DNA of 34,071 nt from Halomarinibacterium sp041392125 (GCA_041392125.1 JAWKMR010000016.1:1-34071), one strand, 5' to 3'; shown: positions 15,818 through 23,812, counted from the first letter of the stretch. Numbers and translations: made by a program. The notes: a model not told the origin generated them from the sequence alone.

Positions 15818-15846
15818 CAAATGTAATACAAGGGTTCTTGCACAAT
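15818..15846 (-). promoter_or_regulatory. Promoter of the coiled-coil gene
   Basis: On the minus strand ATTG (15843-15846) precedes TACATTTG (15818-15825), an exact TAnnTTTG, with a 17-base spacer. It lies 27 bases before the ATG at 15790 and supports that start. Confidence 0.55.
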
Positions 15847-15876
15847 TGTTTATGAAATGGTAAAAAAAATTAAAAT

Positions 15877-16539
15877 ATGTTAAATCTTTTATTTCCAAAG
15901 ATTTGTAATGGTTGTAAAAGCAAGTTACTTAAAGGAGAACATATTCTTTGTGCCAACTGTAGGCATGAGTTACCGTTGGCATGCTTTCATCGCACGAACG
16001 ATACGAGTATGAAAAATATATTTTATGGTCGGGTTCCGGTTGAAAATGCTACCGCACTGGTACTTTTTCAAAAAAAAGGAATTACCCAAGAAATGTTACA
16101 CAACTTAAAATATCGAAATCAAAAAGAAATTTCCAATTTCTTCGGAAAATGGCTTGGAGGGGAACTTGCCCAACATCCCAACTATCAAACAATAGATATG
16201 GTCATCCCTGTCCCCCTTCATAAAAAACGATTGAAAAAAAGAGGATATAACCAAGTAAGTGGTTTTGGGAAAGAAATTTCAAATTGCCTCGAAATTCCTT
16301 TTATTGAAGATCTACTGGTAAAAGTATCACAAACCGATTCGCAGGTATTTAAAAAAAGACTCTTACGCTTTGAAAGTGAAGAAGTTTTCAAAGTTATTCA
16401 TCCGGAAATACTTGCAAATAAACACGTCCTTTTAGTAGATGACATTGTTACCACCGGTGCCACCATTGAAAAATGTGCCCAACAAATACTCAAGGATACA
16501 AACGCCAAACTAAGTGTTGCTACCATGGCAATTGCCTAA
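15877..16539 (+). CDS. comF: ComF family phosphoribosyltransferase-like protein
   Basis: A 220-residue cytosolic protein of the ComF/GntX family. It carries an N-terminal zinc ribbon with Cys10, Cys13, Cys25 and Cys28 (ICNGCKSKLL, ILCANCRHEL), the conserved IPVPLHKKRLKKRGYNQ block, and the PRPP-binding loop LVDDIVTTGAT (186-196). ComF is needed for DNA uptake in Gram-positive and Haemophilus competence and is thought to act with single-stranded DNA inside the cell. In Bacteroidota its role is less certain. It starts 86 bases from the divergent coiled-coil gene and is followed after 23 bases by the Ig-like lipoprotein gene, probably on the same transcript or with a second start. Confidence 0.92.
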   Translation: MLNLLFPKICNGCKSKLLKGEHILCANCRHELPLACFHRTNDTSMKNIFYGRVPVENATALVLFQKKGITQEMLHNLKYRNQKEISNFFGKWLGGELAQHPNYQTIDMVIPVPLHKKRLKKRGYNQVSGFGKEISNCLEIPFIEDLLVKVSQTDSQVFKKRLLRFESEEVFKVIHPEILANKHVLLVDDIVTTGATIEKCAQQILKDTNAKLSVATMAIA

Positions 16540-16549
16540 TAAAGTTTCC

Positions 16550-16557
16550 TATTTTTG
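16550..16557 (+). promoter_or_regulatory. Putative -7 box before the Ig-like lipoprotein
   Basis: TATTTTTG, an exact TAnnTTTG, lies in the 23-base gap after comF and five bases before the ATG. It suggests an internal, nearly leaderless transcript. No -33 TTTG is at the expected spacing. Confidence 0.35.
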
Positions 16558-16562
16558 CTATT

Positions 16563-18176
16563 ATGAAAAGTACTCTTCTTAACTTCTTGATTGTTTTCAC
16601 CTGCATTTTATGCTTTTCACAATGTGCCAAAAAAGGAACTCCCACAGGAGGGCCTAAGGATACTATTCCACCAATGATTTTAAAAAGTACTCCTGAAAAT
16701 TTTACCACACAATTTACAGGGAATGAAATACGAATTTATTTTGACGAAAACATCAAGTTAAAAGAGTTGCAACAAAACTTAATTGTTTCTCCACCACTTA
16801 CATATCAACCGGTTATTACTCCGCTGACTTCTTCAAAGGTGTTAAAAATTAAAATTTTAGATACTTTAAAAGAAAATACCACCTATGTCTTCAACTTCGG
16901 AAAGAGTATTACAGACAATAATGAAGGAAATGAGTTCGACTATTATAAATATGTTTTTTCCACAGGTAGTTTTATAGACAGCCTTACTCTTAAAGGGGCA
17001 ATTATAGATGCATTGCTGCCCACTCCCGACAAAAAAACTGCGGTAATGCTTTATGAAGTTTCTGAAACATTTACCGATTCAATTATTTTTTCAGAAAAAC
17101 CTACCTACATTACCACAACCAAAGAGAAGGACCCTTCTTTTGAATTAACTAACCTGAAAGAAGGCACTTACCTACTCGTCGCACTTCAAGAAGAAACCAG
17201 TAATTATACCTTTCAGCCCAAAAAAGATAAAATTGCCTACGCCGAAAATTACCTCACTTTACCTACCGATAGCAGTTATACAATAACACTCTTTAAAGAA
17301 ATTCCCGATTATACCATGACACGCCCAAGTCACATAAGTAAAAACAAAATAGATTTCGGGTTTGAAGGAAATATCGATTCCTTAACAATTACACCTATCA
17401 CTGAGCTTCCGGAAGATTTTACCTTCAAAATACTAAAAGACGCTAAAAAAGACACCCTACACTATTGGTTTAAACCCGCTATTGATGTTGAAGAAAAAGA
17501 CACGCTGCATTTTTTGGCCTCCCAAAAAGGACAATTGGATACCTTGGTTGTAAAAATGCGCGATTTATTTGCAGATACTCTCCAGATTGCTAAATTATCC
17601 CCAAATGTTATTACCCCAAAAGACAGTATTAAATTAGGGGCAAATACTCCCATCGTTTCTTTTAATCCTGAAAAAATAGAAGTTTTGGATCGGGATTCAA
17701 CGGCGATCTCTGTTATGGGATTTTTAAATGAAGCAAAAAATGAAGCTTCGCTTATTTTTCCAAAAAAAGATGATGATTCCTACCGAATTACAGTGCTGCC
17801 GGAAGCGGTTCAGGATTTTTTCGGAAAAACTAATGACACCCTACAATTTGCAGTAAAGACTAAAGTACTGTCAGACTACGGCACCCTTACTTTTACGCTT
17901 CAAAATATAAAAGAGTTTCCGGTTATTGTAGAGCTTGTGGATGAAAAATTCAAATTAATTGCTTCTGAATATTTAATAACAAATAAAGAAATTTACTTTG
18001 ATTACCTGGAACCTGCCAAATACTATTTGCGGATTGTGTATGACACCAATAAAAATAAACAGTGGGACACCGGTAACTTTTTGAAAAAGATCCAGCCCGA
18101 AAAAATAGTGTATTACCCAAAACAAATTGAAGTGCGAAGTAATTGGGATATCAATGAGATATTTATTGTAGAGTAA
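16563..18176 (+). CDS. Ig-like domain-containing lipoprotein
   Basis: A 537-residue predicted lipoprotein. The signal MKSTLLNFLIVFTCILCFSQ precedes Cys21, then AKKGTPTGGPKDTIPP, a start I recognise from a widespread Bacteroidota family. Residues ~30-135 form an SbsA-type Ig-like domain (GNEIRIYFDENIKLKELQQN to TTYVFNFGKSITDNNEGNEF). The middle has further beta-sandwich segments, and the end has a carboxypeptidase-regulatory-like fold (EYLITNKEIYFDYLEPAKYY, YDTNKNKQWDTGNF). The upstream ATG-like extension into comF is rejected because it would hide the signal peptide. The protein is probably held in the outer membrane; function is unknown. It is convergent with the omega-amidase gene, and the two stop codons overlap by 14 bases. 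Confidence 0.85.
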   Translation: MKSTLLNFLIVFTCILCFSQCAKKGTPTGGPKDTIPPMILKSTPENFTTQFTGNEIRIYFDENIKLKELQQNLIVSPPLTYQPVITPLTSSKVLKIKILDTLKENTTYVFNFGKSITDNNEGNEFDYYKYVFSTGSFIDSLTLKGAIIDALLPTPDKKTAVMLYEVSETFTDSIIFSEKPTYITTTKEKDPSFELTNLKEGTYLLVALQEETSNYTFQPKKDKIAYAENYLTLPTDSSYTITLFKEIPDYTMTRPSHISKNKIDFGFEGNIDSLTITPITELPEDFTFKILKDAKKDTLHYWFKPAIDVEEKDTLHFLASQKGQLDTLVVKMRDLFADTLQIAKLSPNVITPKDSIKLGANTPIVSFNPEKIEVLDRDSTAISVMGFLNEAKNEASLIFPKKDDDSYRITVLPEAVQDFFGKTNDTLQFAVKTKVLSDYGTLTFTLQNIKEFPVIVELVDEKFKLIASEYLITNKEIYFDYLEPAKYYLRIVYDTNKNKQWDTGNFLKKIQPEKIVYYPKQIEVRSNWDINEIFIVE

Positions 18177-18939
18177 AAGAATCTCTGTCTTTCAAGAAGC
18201 CTAAATAATTTCTATTTTCTTCGATATGTTCTTTTGAAAGGGTGATTGTTTCCACAAATTCTTTTTCAAAATCTTTGGAAGAAATTACATTCCCTAACAC
18301 ATCATATACTGCCGAATGACCTATATATTGGTGGCCACTTCCGTCCAATCCCACACGATTAACCCCAACACAATACGCCATATTTTCAATGGCACGTGCT
18401 TTTAAAAGGGCATCCCAAGCGGCAATTCGTTTCTCGGGCCAATTGGCAACATAGAGTAGTACGTCATAATCTTCCGTATTTCGTGCCCAAACCGGAAAGC
18501 GAAGATCGTAACAAATGAATGGGCAAATTTTCCAGCCTTTAAAATCTAATATTAATTTTTTGTCTCCTGAAGCATAAAACCTGTCTTCTCCTGCCAAGGT
18601 AAATGTGTGACGTTTATCATAGTAATAAAGGGTTGATGTTCCTTCCACCCAAAGCAACCGATTATAAAAATTTCCTGCTTCCTTAATAATCAAGCTCCCT
18701 ACGATAGCAGCTCCTGTTTTTACAGATTGTTCTTGCATCCAAATCAAAGTGGGGCCATTCATAGGTTCGGCTAAATTAGCTGCATTCATGGTAAAACCCG
18801 TGGTAAACATTTCAGGAAGGATAATTACATCCGTATTTTCAGAAATAGTTGCTATTTTTTCTGAAAACATATGCCTATTGGCTTCGGGATTTTCCCAATG
18901 CTGTTGTGATTGTATAAGCGTAATCTTTAAATTATTCAT
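18163..18939 (-). CDS. Omega-amidase / nitrilase-family amidohydrolase (YafV-like)
   Basis: A 258-residue cytosolic C-N hydrolase. The Glu-Lys-Cys triad is visible as Glu43 (ILPEMFTTGF), Lys109 (YDKRHTF) and Cys143 (PFICYDLRFPVWARN). The last block is characteristic of the YafV / Nit2 omega-amidases, which hydrolyse 2-oxoglutaramate and 2-oxosuccinamate to the oxo acid and ammonia. MNNLKITLIQ is preferred as the start; an ATG six codons upstream (18957) is possible. The aminotransferase at 21430-22566 would generate its substrate, but katG lies between. There is no clear terminator on its convergent side, where it overlaps the Ig-like lipoprotein gene by 14 bases. Confidence 0.88.
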   Translation of the reverse strand: MNNLKITLIQSQQHWENPEANRHMFSEKIATISENTDVIILPEMFTTGFTMNAANLAEPMNGPTLIWMQEQSVKTGAAIVGSLIIKEAGNFYNRLLWVEGTSTLYYYDKRHTFTLAGEDRFYASGDKKLILDFKGWKICPFICYDLRFPVWARNTEDYDVLLYVANWPEKRIAAWDALLKARAIENMAYCVGVNRVGLDGSGHQYIGHSAVYDVLGNVISSKDFEKEFVETITLSKEHIEENRNYLGFLKDRDSFTLQ

Positions 18940-18999
18940 TCCAACAAAACTATACATACTTTGGGAGCTTCTAAATGATTTTAGTAAAGCTCATAAAAA

Positions 19000-19026
19000 A
19001 AGCGGAACAGTAAAGTTACCATTCCG
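19000..19026 (-). terminator. Terminator after katG
   Basis: GCGGAA and TTCCGC form the outer stem, GTAA and TTAC an inner one, with a CA/CA internal loop. On the minus strand the hairpin is followed by TTTTTTT. It separates katG from the omega-amidase gene. Confidence 0.75.
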
Positions 19027-19043
19027 CCTTGAGATTTACAAAA

Positions 19044-19076
19044 CATCCCCCTCAATCCCCCTTCAAAAGGGGGAAG
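19044..19076. repeat. Palindromic CCCCCTT/AAGGGGG element
   Basis: TCCCCCTT (19056-19063) pairs with AAGGGGGA (19067-19074) around a 3-base loop, preceded by CATCCCCCTCAA. This sequence resembles a dispersed palindromic repeat seen next to genes in many bacterial genomes; read in frame it gives SPSIPLQKGE, a familiar artefact in databases. Only one copy is in this window. It lies between the katG stop and its terminator. Confidence 0.6.
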
Positions 19077-19085
19077 ATTCTTCTA

Positions 19086-21299
19086 TTAAAAGCGGTCTAG
19101 ATTCATTACTTTATCCCAGGCTTTGACAAAGTCTTTTACAAATTTTTCTTTCCCGTCGTTACTGGCATACACTTCAGCAAGTGCTCTTAAAATAGAATTT
19201 GACCCAAACACCAAATCTACCCGTGTTCCTTTCCATTTTGCAGCCCCTGTTTTACGGTCACGTCCTTCGTAAAGTGTTTTTGCATCATCAACAGCTTTCC
19301 ATTCGGTCCCCATATCCAAAAGGTTTACAAAGAAATCGTTACTTAAAACCCCAGGTTTATGTGTAAATACCCCATGTGAAGAGCCTTCATAATTAGCATT
19401 CAACACACGCATTCCTCCCACAAGAGCCGTCATTTCCGGAGCGGTTAAGGTTAGTAATTGCGCTTTATCTACCAAAAGGTGTTCTGCAGGAATGCTATAG
19501 GTGTCTTTTGTGTAATTTCTGAAACCGTCTGCAAAGGGTTCTAACTCGTTAATACCTTCGATGTCGGTTTGACTCTGTAGTGCATCATTTCTCCCTGCTG
19601 TAAATGGAATACTTACTGAAACTCCTGCATCACTCGCCGCTTTTTCAACCGCAGCATTTCCTCCTAAAACAATAATATCGGCAAGGGATATTCTCTTCCC
19701 TCCCGAAGCTTTACTGTTGAATGATGCTGCGATTTTTTCTAGTACACTAATAGTATATGCTGCACCAACATTTGCTTTCCAACTTTTCATAGGCTCAAGG
19801 ACAATACGAGCACCATTAGCGCCACCGCGTTTATCCCCTCCACGGAAGGTTGAGGCCGAAGCCCAAGCAGTATATACCAATTCTGAAACAGACAATCCAG
19901 CGTTTAGAATTTCTTTTTTCAATTCTTTTACATCGGTATCATCAACCAACTTGTAATCTACAGCCGGGATGGGATCTTGCCAAATTAAATCTTCTTTAGG
20001 CACTTCTGGCCCCAAATAACGCGATTTTGGTCCCATATCTCGGTGGGTTAATTTAAACCAAGCTCTAGCGTACGCCTCCGCAAATGCTTGAGGGTCGTTT
20101 AAAAATTTTCTAGAAATTTTCTCGTATTCCGGGTCAAAACGTAGTGACAAATCGGTTGTCAACATGGTTGGTTTTCGGTTAGGTCCACCAAACGGATCGG
20201 GAATAATAGCTTCGGCATCTTTAGCAACCCATTGATGTGCTCCAGCGGGGCTTTTGGTTAACTCCCATTCATATTTGAATAAAAATTTAAAGAAATCGTT
20301 GCTCCATTGCACGGGAGTACTTGTCCAAACCACTTCAAGCCCCGAAGTAATTGCATCTGCACCTTTCCCGGAACCGTGTTTGCTTGTCCACCCAAATCCT
20401 TGTAATTCCAAATCGGATGCTTCCGGATCTTTTCCTACTAAGCCGGCATCTCCAGCCCCATGAGTTTTACCAATGGTATGTCCTCCCGCAATTAAAGCCA
20501 CTGTTTCTTCATCGTTCATGGCCATTCTTTTAAAAGTTTCACGGATGTCATGAGCCGCAGCAACAGGATCGGGGTTACCATCGGGACCTTCAGGATTTAC
20601 ATAGATAAGCCCCATTTGTACCGCCGCTAATGGGTTGTCTAAATCGCGTTCCCCTTTTTTACTATTAGCATAACGGCTATTGGGGGTATGGCTCAATGCC
20701 AACCATTCGGTTTCATTCCCCCAGTTTACATCCAAATCGGGTTCCCAAACATCTTCTCTTCCTCCCCCAAAACCAAAGGTTCTAAATCCTGCAGATTCTA
20801 AGGCTACATTCCCTGCCAAAATCATTAAATCTGCCCAAGAAATCTTTTGACCATATTTTTGTTTAATTGGCCAAAGTAATCTTCGTGCTTTGTCCAAGCT
20901 TACATTATCCGGCCAAGAATTTAAAGGTGCAAAACGTTGCTGCCCACGTCCACCACCACCACGTCCATCTCCGGAGCGGTAGGTACCGGCACTGTGCCAC
21001 GCCATTCGGATAAATAACCCCGCATAGCTACCATAATCGGCAGGCCACCAGTCTTGTGAGTTGGTCATTACCTCTAGTAAGTCTTTTTTAAGGGCTGGAT
21101 AATCCAGTTTTTGGAACGCATCAGCATAGTTGAAGTTTTCTCCCAAGGGGTTCGATTTTTCAGAATGCTGGCTTAGCAATTCGAGTTTCAATTGGTTGGG
21201 CCACCAATCTTTGTTGGAAGTCCCGTTTCCGGCAACTTGTCCCACAGATCCGTGGGAAAAAGGACATTTGCCTGTTTCGTTTGTTTTATTAGTATCCAT
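19086..21299 (-). CDS. katG: Catalase-peroxidase KatG
   Basis: A 737-residue bifunctional haem enzyme that removes hydrogen peroxide. It has the two duplicated peroxidase-type domains of the family. The distal site is RMAWHSAGTYR, with Arg98, Trp101 and His102; the proximal haem ligand is His274 in AGGHTIGKTHGAG. The residues of the covalent Met-Tyr-Trp adduct needed for catalase activity are present as Trp101, Tyr233 (LIYVNPEG) and Met259 (FKRMAMNDEET). No export signal is seen, so it is cytoplasmic. It lies between the aminotransferase and omega-amidase genes, which would otherwise form a functional pair, and a palindromic repeat and its own terminator follow it. No regulator (OxyR, Fur/PerR) is adjacent. 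Confidence 0.98.
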   Translation of the reverse strand: MDTNKTNETGKCPFSHGSVGQVAGNGTSNKDWWPNQLKLELLSQHSEKSNPLGENFNYADAFQKLDYPALKKDLLEVMTNSQDWWPADYGSYAGLFIRMAWHSAGTYRSGDGRGGGGRGQQRFAPLNSWPDNVSLDKARRLLWPIKQKYGQKISWADLMILAGNVALESAGFRTFGFGGGREDVWEPDLDVNWGNETEWLALSHTPNSRYANSKKGERDLDNPLAAVQMGLIYVNPEGPDGNPDPVAAAHDIRETFKRMAMNDEETVALIAGGHTIGKTHGAGDAGLVGKDPEASDLELQGFGWTSKHGSGKGADAITSGLEVVWTSTPVQWSNDFFKFLFKYEWELTKSPAGAHQWVAKDAEAIIPDPFGGPNRKPTMLTTDLSLRFDPEYEKISRKFLNDPQAFAEAYARAWFKLTHRDMGPKSRYLGPEVPKEDLIWQDPIPAVDYKLVDDTDVKELKKEILNAGLSVSELVYTAWASASTFRGGDKRGGANGARIVLEPMKSWKANVGAAYTISVLEKIAASFNSKASGGKRISLADIIVLGGNAAVEKAASDAGVSVSIPFTAGRNDALQSQTDIEGINELEPFADGFRNYTKDTYSIPAEHLLVDKAQLLTLTAPEMTALVGGMRVLNANYEGSSHGVFTHKPGVLSNDFFVNLLDMGTEWKAVDDAKTLYEGRDRKTGAAKWKGTRVDLVFGSNSILRALAEVYASNDGKEKFVKDFVKAWDKVMNLDRF

Positions 21300-21429
21300 G
21301 AAAGTGTAATTTATTCTAATTGAGTTTTAAAAGTAGCAACTATCTTTCTTTAAAGGAACAAAACTTAATTGTATGTACCAATAAAATGATTGATAAAACT
21401 TATAGAAACCTTAAAAACAAATAGAGAAA

Positions 21430-22566
21430 TTATATTTGGTTTAGGATTGTTGCTGCTTGTTGCAATGTTTCTTCCGTTTTAGCGAAACACACTCTTAACT
21501 GCTTAAAATCCTCTTTATTTTTATTAAAAACCGAAGTTGGAATAGTAGCCAATTGATATTCTTTGGTTAATCTTTCGGCAAAGGCAATATCATTTTCAGA
21601 AGTAATTTCAGAATAATCCAACAACTGAAAATACGTCCCGGCAGAAGGCAAAAATTTGAAACGGGAATCTTTTATTAAATTTAAAAACGAATCTCTTTTT
21701 TGCTGATAAAAATGAGGAAGTGCCAAATACGGTTTCGGGTCTTGGAGATAGGCTGCCAACCCTTTTTGCATGGGATGATTTACTGAAAACACATTGTATT
21801 GATGTACTTTTTGAAATTCTTTCATAAGTGCTTCAGGAGCCACGCAATAGCCCATTTTCCAACCGGTATTGTGAAAGGTTTTCCCAAAAGAAGCGGTAAT
21901 AAAAGTTCGTTGGGAAAGAGCTTCAAATTTTGCTACACTTTGGTGAATTTCACCATCAAAAATAATGTGTTCATAAACTTCATCACTTATTACAAGCAGG
22001 TCATGTTTTTCTACTATTTGCTGTAAATGAAGCACATCCTTTTCCGAAAAAATCATTCCACTAGGGTTATGCGGACTATTAATGATAATCATTTTAGTTT
22101 TTTCAGAAATAGTTATTTCCACCTCATTCCAGTCGGGTTGATAGAGGGGTGGCCGAAGTTGTATGGGTTTTGTAATCCCTCCAAATAATTCAATGGCAGG
22201 TTCATAGCAATCATACGCAGGCGCAAAAACAATCACCTCATCTCCTTTATGAATGGTTGCGGCAATGGCAGTAAAAATAGCTTGTGTAGCACCGGCTGTG
22301 ATAGTAATTTCTTTAGCAGGGTGGTATTTTTTTGCGTAAAGTGTTTCCATTTTTTCTGAAATGCATTCCCGCAATTCCAAATCTCCTTGCATGGGGGCAT
22401 ACTGATTAAACCCATCTTTCATGGCTTTTGAAACGGCTTCCATTAATATTGGGTCACTTTCAAAATTTGGAAAACCCTGTGAGAGGTTTAGGGCGTTGTA
22501 ATCGGCAGCCATTTTACTCATCACAGTAAAAATGGTGGTCTGTACGTTGGGGAGTTTGGAAATCAT
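21430..22566 (-). CDS. Class I/II aminotransferase, methionine/glutamine type (YbdL-like)
   Basis: A 378-residue fold-type I PLP enzyme. The Schiff-base lysine is Lys229 in SFGKTFHNTGWKMGY; other PLP contacts are NSPHNPSG (Asn167), SDEVYEH (Asp195, Tyr198) and the N-terminal NLSQGFPNFE. These blocks match the methionine aminotransferase / kynurenine-oxoglutarate transaminase group, which converts methionine, glutamine or kynurenine to the 2-oxo acid. Such enzymes commonly work with an omega-amidase that pulls the reaction by destroying 2-oxoglutaramate, and an omega-amidase gene lies downstream beyond katG. It follows the sdh operon terminator, so it has its own promoter, which I could not place. 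Confidence 0.9.
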   Translation of the reverse strand: MISKLPNVQTTIFTVMSKMAADYNALNLSQGFPNFESDPILMEAVSKAMKDGFNQYAPMQGDLELRECISEKMETLYAKKYHPAKEITITAGATQAIFTAIAATIHKGDEVIVFAPAYDCYEPAIELFGGITKPIQLRPPLYQPDWNEVEITISEKTKMIIINSPHNPSGMIFSEKDVLHLQQIVEKHDLLVISDEVYEHIIFDGEIHQSVAKFEALSQRTFITASFGKTFHNTGWKMGYCVAPEALMKEFQKVHQYNVFSVNHPMQKGLAAYLQDPKPYLALPHFYQQKRDSFLNLIKDSRFKFLPSAGTYFQLLDYSEITSENDIAFAERLTKEYQLATIPTSVFNKNKEDFKQLRVCFAKTEETLQQAATILNQI

Positions 22567-22570
22567 GGTA

Positions 22571-22607
22571 TAAAAATAAAAAATCCCAAGTGGAAAACTT
22601 AGGATTT
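22571..22607 (-). terminator. Terminator of the sdh operon
   Basis: AAATCCCAAG (22581-22590) pairs with CTTAGGATTT (22598-22607) with one G-U type pair and a 7-base loop. On the minus strand a T-rich run follows, ending just before the aminotransferase start. Confidence 0.75.
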
Positions 22608-22629
22608 AATTTTTTAAAGTCATAAAGTT

Positions 22630-23376
22630 TTATCCCTTTAAACTCGCAGAAAGATACTCTCTATTCATTCTAGCAATGTTTTCCAATGAAATTCCTTTCG
22701 GGCATTCTACTTCACAAGCACCCGTATTAGTACAGTTTCCGAAGCCCTCTTTGTCCATTTGCTCAACCATATTTAATACCCGTTGTGTAGCTTCTACTTT
22801 CCCTTGAGGAAGTAATGCAAACTGGCTTACTTTGGCCGAAGTAAATAACATGGCACTGGCATTTTTACAAGCTGCCACACAAGCGCCGCAACCAATACAT
22901 GTTGCCGCTTCAAAAGAAGCATCGGCGTCATCTTTATTAATAGGAATGGCATTAGCATCAATGGTATTTCCGGAGGTATTTACCGAAATATAACCTCCCG
23001 CCTGCTGAATTCTATCAAAAGCACTCCGGTCCACCATTAAATCCTTAATTACAGGAAACGCTTTAGCACGGAAAGGTTCAATAACAATAGTATCTCCATC
23101 CTTAAACATGCGCATATGCAATTGACAGGTAGTGACCAATCGATCGGGACCGTGGGGCTCACCATTTATTTGAAGCGAACATGCTCCGCAGATTCCCTCA
23201 CGACAATCGTGATCAAATACCACGGGCTCTTCTCCTTTTTCAATGAGTTGCTCGTTCAACACATCCAGCATTTCCAAAAAGGACATATCTCCATCCACAC
23301 CATCTATAGGGTAGGTTTGCATACTCCCTTTGGCCTCTGCGTTTTTTTGTCTCCAGATTTTTAAAGTTAACTTCAT
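22630..23376 (-). CDS. sdhB: Succinate dehydrogenase / fumarate reductase iron-sulfur subunit
   Basis: A 248-residue electron-transfer subunit that passes electrons from the SdhA flavin to quinone in the membrane. Cysteine clusters are clear: the plant-type [2Fe-2S] site with Cys58, Cys63, Cys66 and Cys84 (DHDCREGICGACSLQ, TTCQ); a ferredoxin-like cluster CIGCGACVAAC (Cys160, 163, 166, 170); and a third, C-x5-C-x3-CP (Cys215, 221, 225 in CTNTGACEVECP). This sequence is typical of the SdhB that pairs with the one-piece cytochrome b of Bacteroidota and epsilonproteobacteria. It is the last sdh gene. Normally it would follow sdhA closely, but a four-helix-bundle gene sits between, leaving sdhB 24 bases after that gene's stop. 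Confidence 0.96.
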   Translation of the reverse strand: MKLTLKIWRQKNAEAKGSMQTYPIDGVDGDMSFLEMLDVLNEQLIEKGEEPVVFDHDCREGICGACSLQINGEPHGPDRLVTTCQLHMRMFKDGDTIVIEPFRAKAFPVIKDLMVDRSAFDRIQQAGGYISVNTSGNTIDANAIPINKDDADASFEAATCIGCGACVAACKNASAMLFTSAKVSQFALLPQGKVEATQRVLNMVEQMDKEGFGNCTNTGACEVECPKGISLENIARMNREYLSASLKG

Positions 23377-23380
23377 TAGT

Positions 23381-23403
23381 AAAAAGTTATAAGTTATTTG
23401 TTA
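23381..23403. repeat. Left inverted-repeat arm flanking the four-helix-bundle gene
   Basis: AAAAAGTTATAAGTTATTTG followed by TTA. Its reverse complement aligns with 23787-23812 at about 20 positions with one 3-base gap. The last three bases are the four-helix-bundle stop codon. Confidence 0.55.
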
Positions 23404-23778
23404 ATCGGAATTCTTTGCTTGCTTTAAATAATTTATGTATCCATTTAAAATTGCAAGACATTCAAACACCTGCTTTCTATATTTTTGGTATTTATTTTCT
23501 AAAATATATTCTTCATCAAAAGCTGTAATAAGTTGATCCAATAATTCATACAAAGAACCTCTCGCAATTCTACAAAACTGAATATTTTCTTGATAATGAA
23601 ATCTGCCAAATCCTTCAGCAATATTATGTGTTATCGAGCGAGATGCCCTTCTCATTTGAGAAATTAATTCAAACTTTTCATTTTTTGGAAAGCTTTTAAT
23701 TAGTTCTTTAATATCATTTCTTAGAACTCTTGCCTTTTTCCAACACTCTAATTCTTCAAAACCATTAAAAGAAGCCAT
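23401..23778 (-). CDS. Four-helix-bundle protein (23S rRNA intervening-sequence / S23 family)
   Basis: A 125-residue all-helical cytosolic protein. The hallmark LISQMRRASRSITHNIAEGF (residues 38-57), the N-terminal GFEELECWKKARVLRNDI and the central QFCRIARGSLYELLDQL place it in the family first seen inside intervening sequences of 23S rRNA genes. The family forms pentameric helical barrels and is related to the Avd accessory protein of diversity-generating retroelements. Here no retroelement reverse transcriptase or variable repeat is present. The gene lies co-oriented between sdhA and sdhB, which normally adjoin, and imperfect inverted repeats flank it. Its codon pattern is more AT-rich than sdhA. 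It is likely an inserted selfish or auxiliary cassette carried on the sdh transcript. Function is unknown. Confidence 0.9.
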   Translation of the reverse strand: MASFNGFEELECWKKARVLRNDIKELIKSFPKNEKFELISQMRRASRSITHNIAEGFGRFHYQENIQFCRIARGSLYELLDQLITAFDEEYILENKYQKYRKQVFECLAILNGYINYLKQAKNSD

Positions 23779-23786
23779 ATAACTAA

Positions 23787-23812
23787 TAACAAGTAACTAT
23801 TTATAACTTCTT
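23787..23812. repeat. Right inverted-repeat arm flanking the four-helix-bundle gene
   Basis: TAACAAGTAACTATTTATAA followed by CTTCTT, the partner of 23381-23403 in inverted orientation. It overlaps the last codons and stop of sdhA, so part of this arm is native sdhA sequence. Confidence 0.5.

Noticed and set aside
15791..15898. 36-codon N-terminal extension of the coiled-coil protein
   Set aside because: It would overlap the comF start, cover a good promoter at 15818-15846, and place a polar/aromatic leader before a clean N-terminal membrane helix.
16473..16562. 30-codon upstream extension of the Ig-like lipoprotein into comF
   Set aside because: It would bury the lipoprotein signal peptide and lies in a different frame over conserved ComF sequence.
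18749..19126. 125-codon plus-strand frame spanning the omega-amidase start and the palindromic repeat
   Set aside because: Its tail SPSIPLQKGE is the translated palindromic repeat, a known type of spurious protein; the rest is antisense to the amidase gene.
23401..23778. Diversity-generating retroelement suggested by the Avd-like four-helix-bundle gene
   Set aside because: No reverse transcriptase, template repeat or variable-repeat target gene is present nearby.
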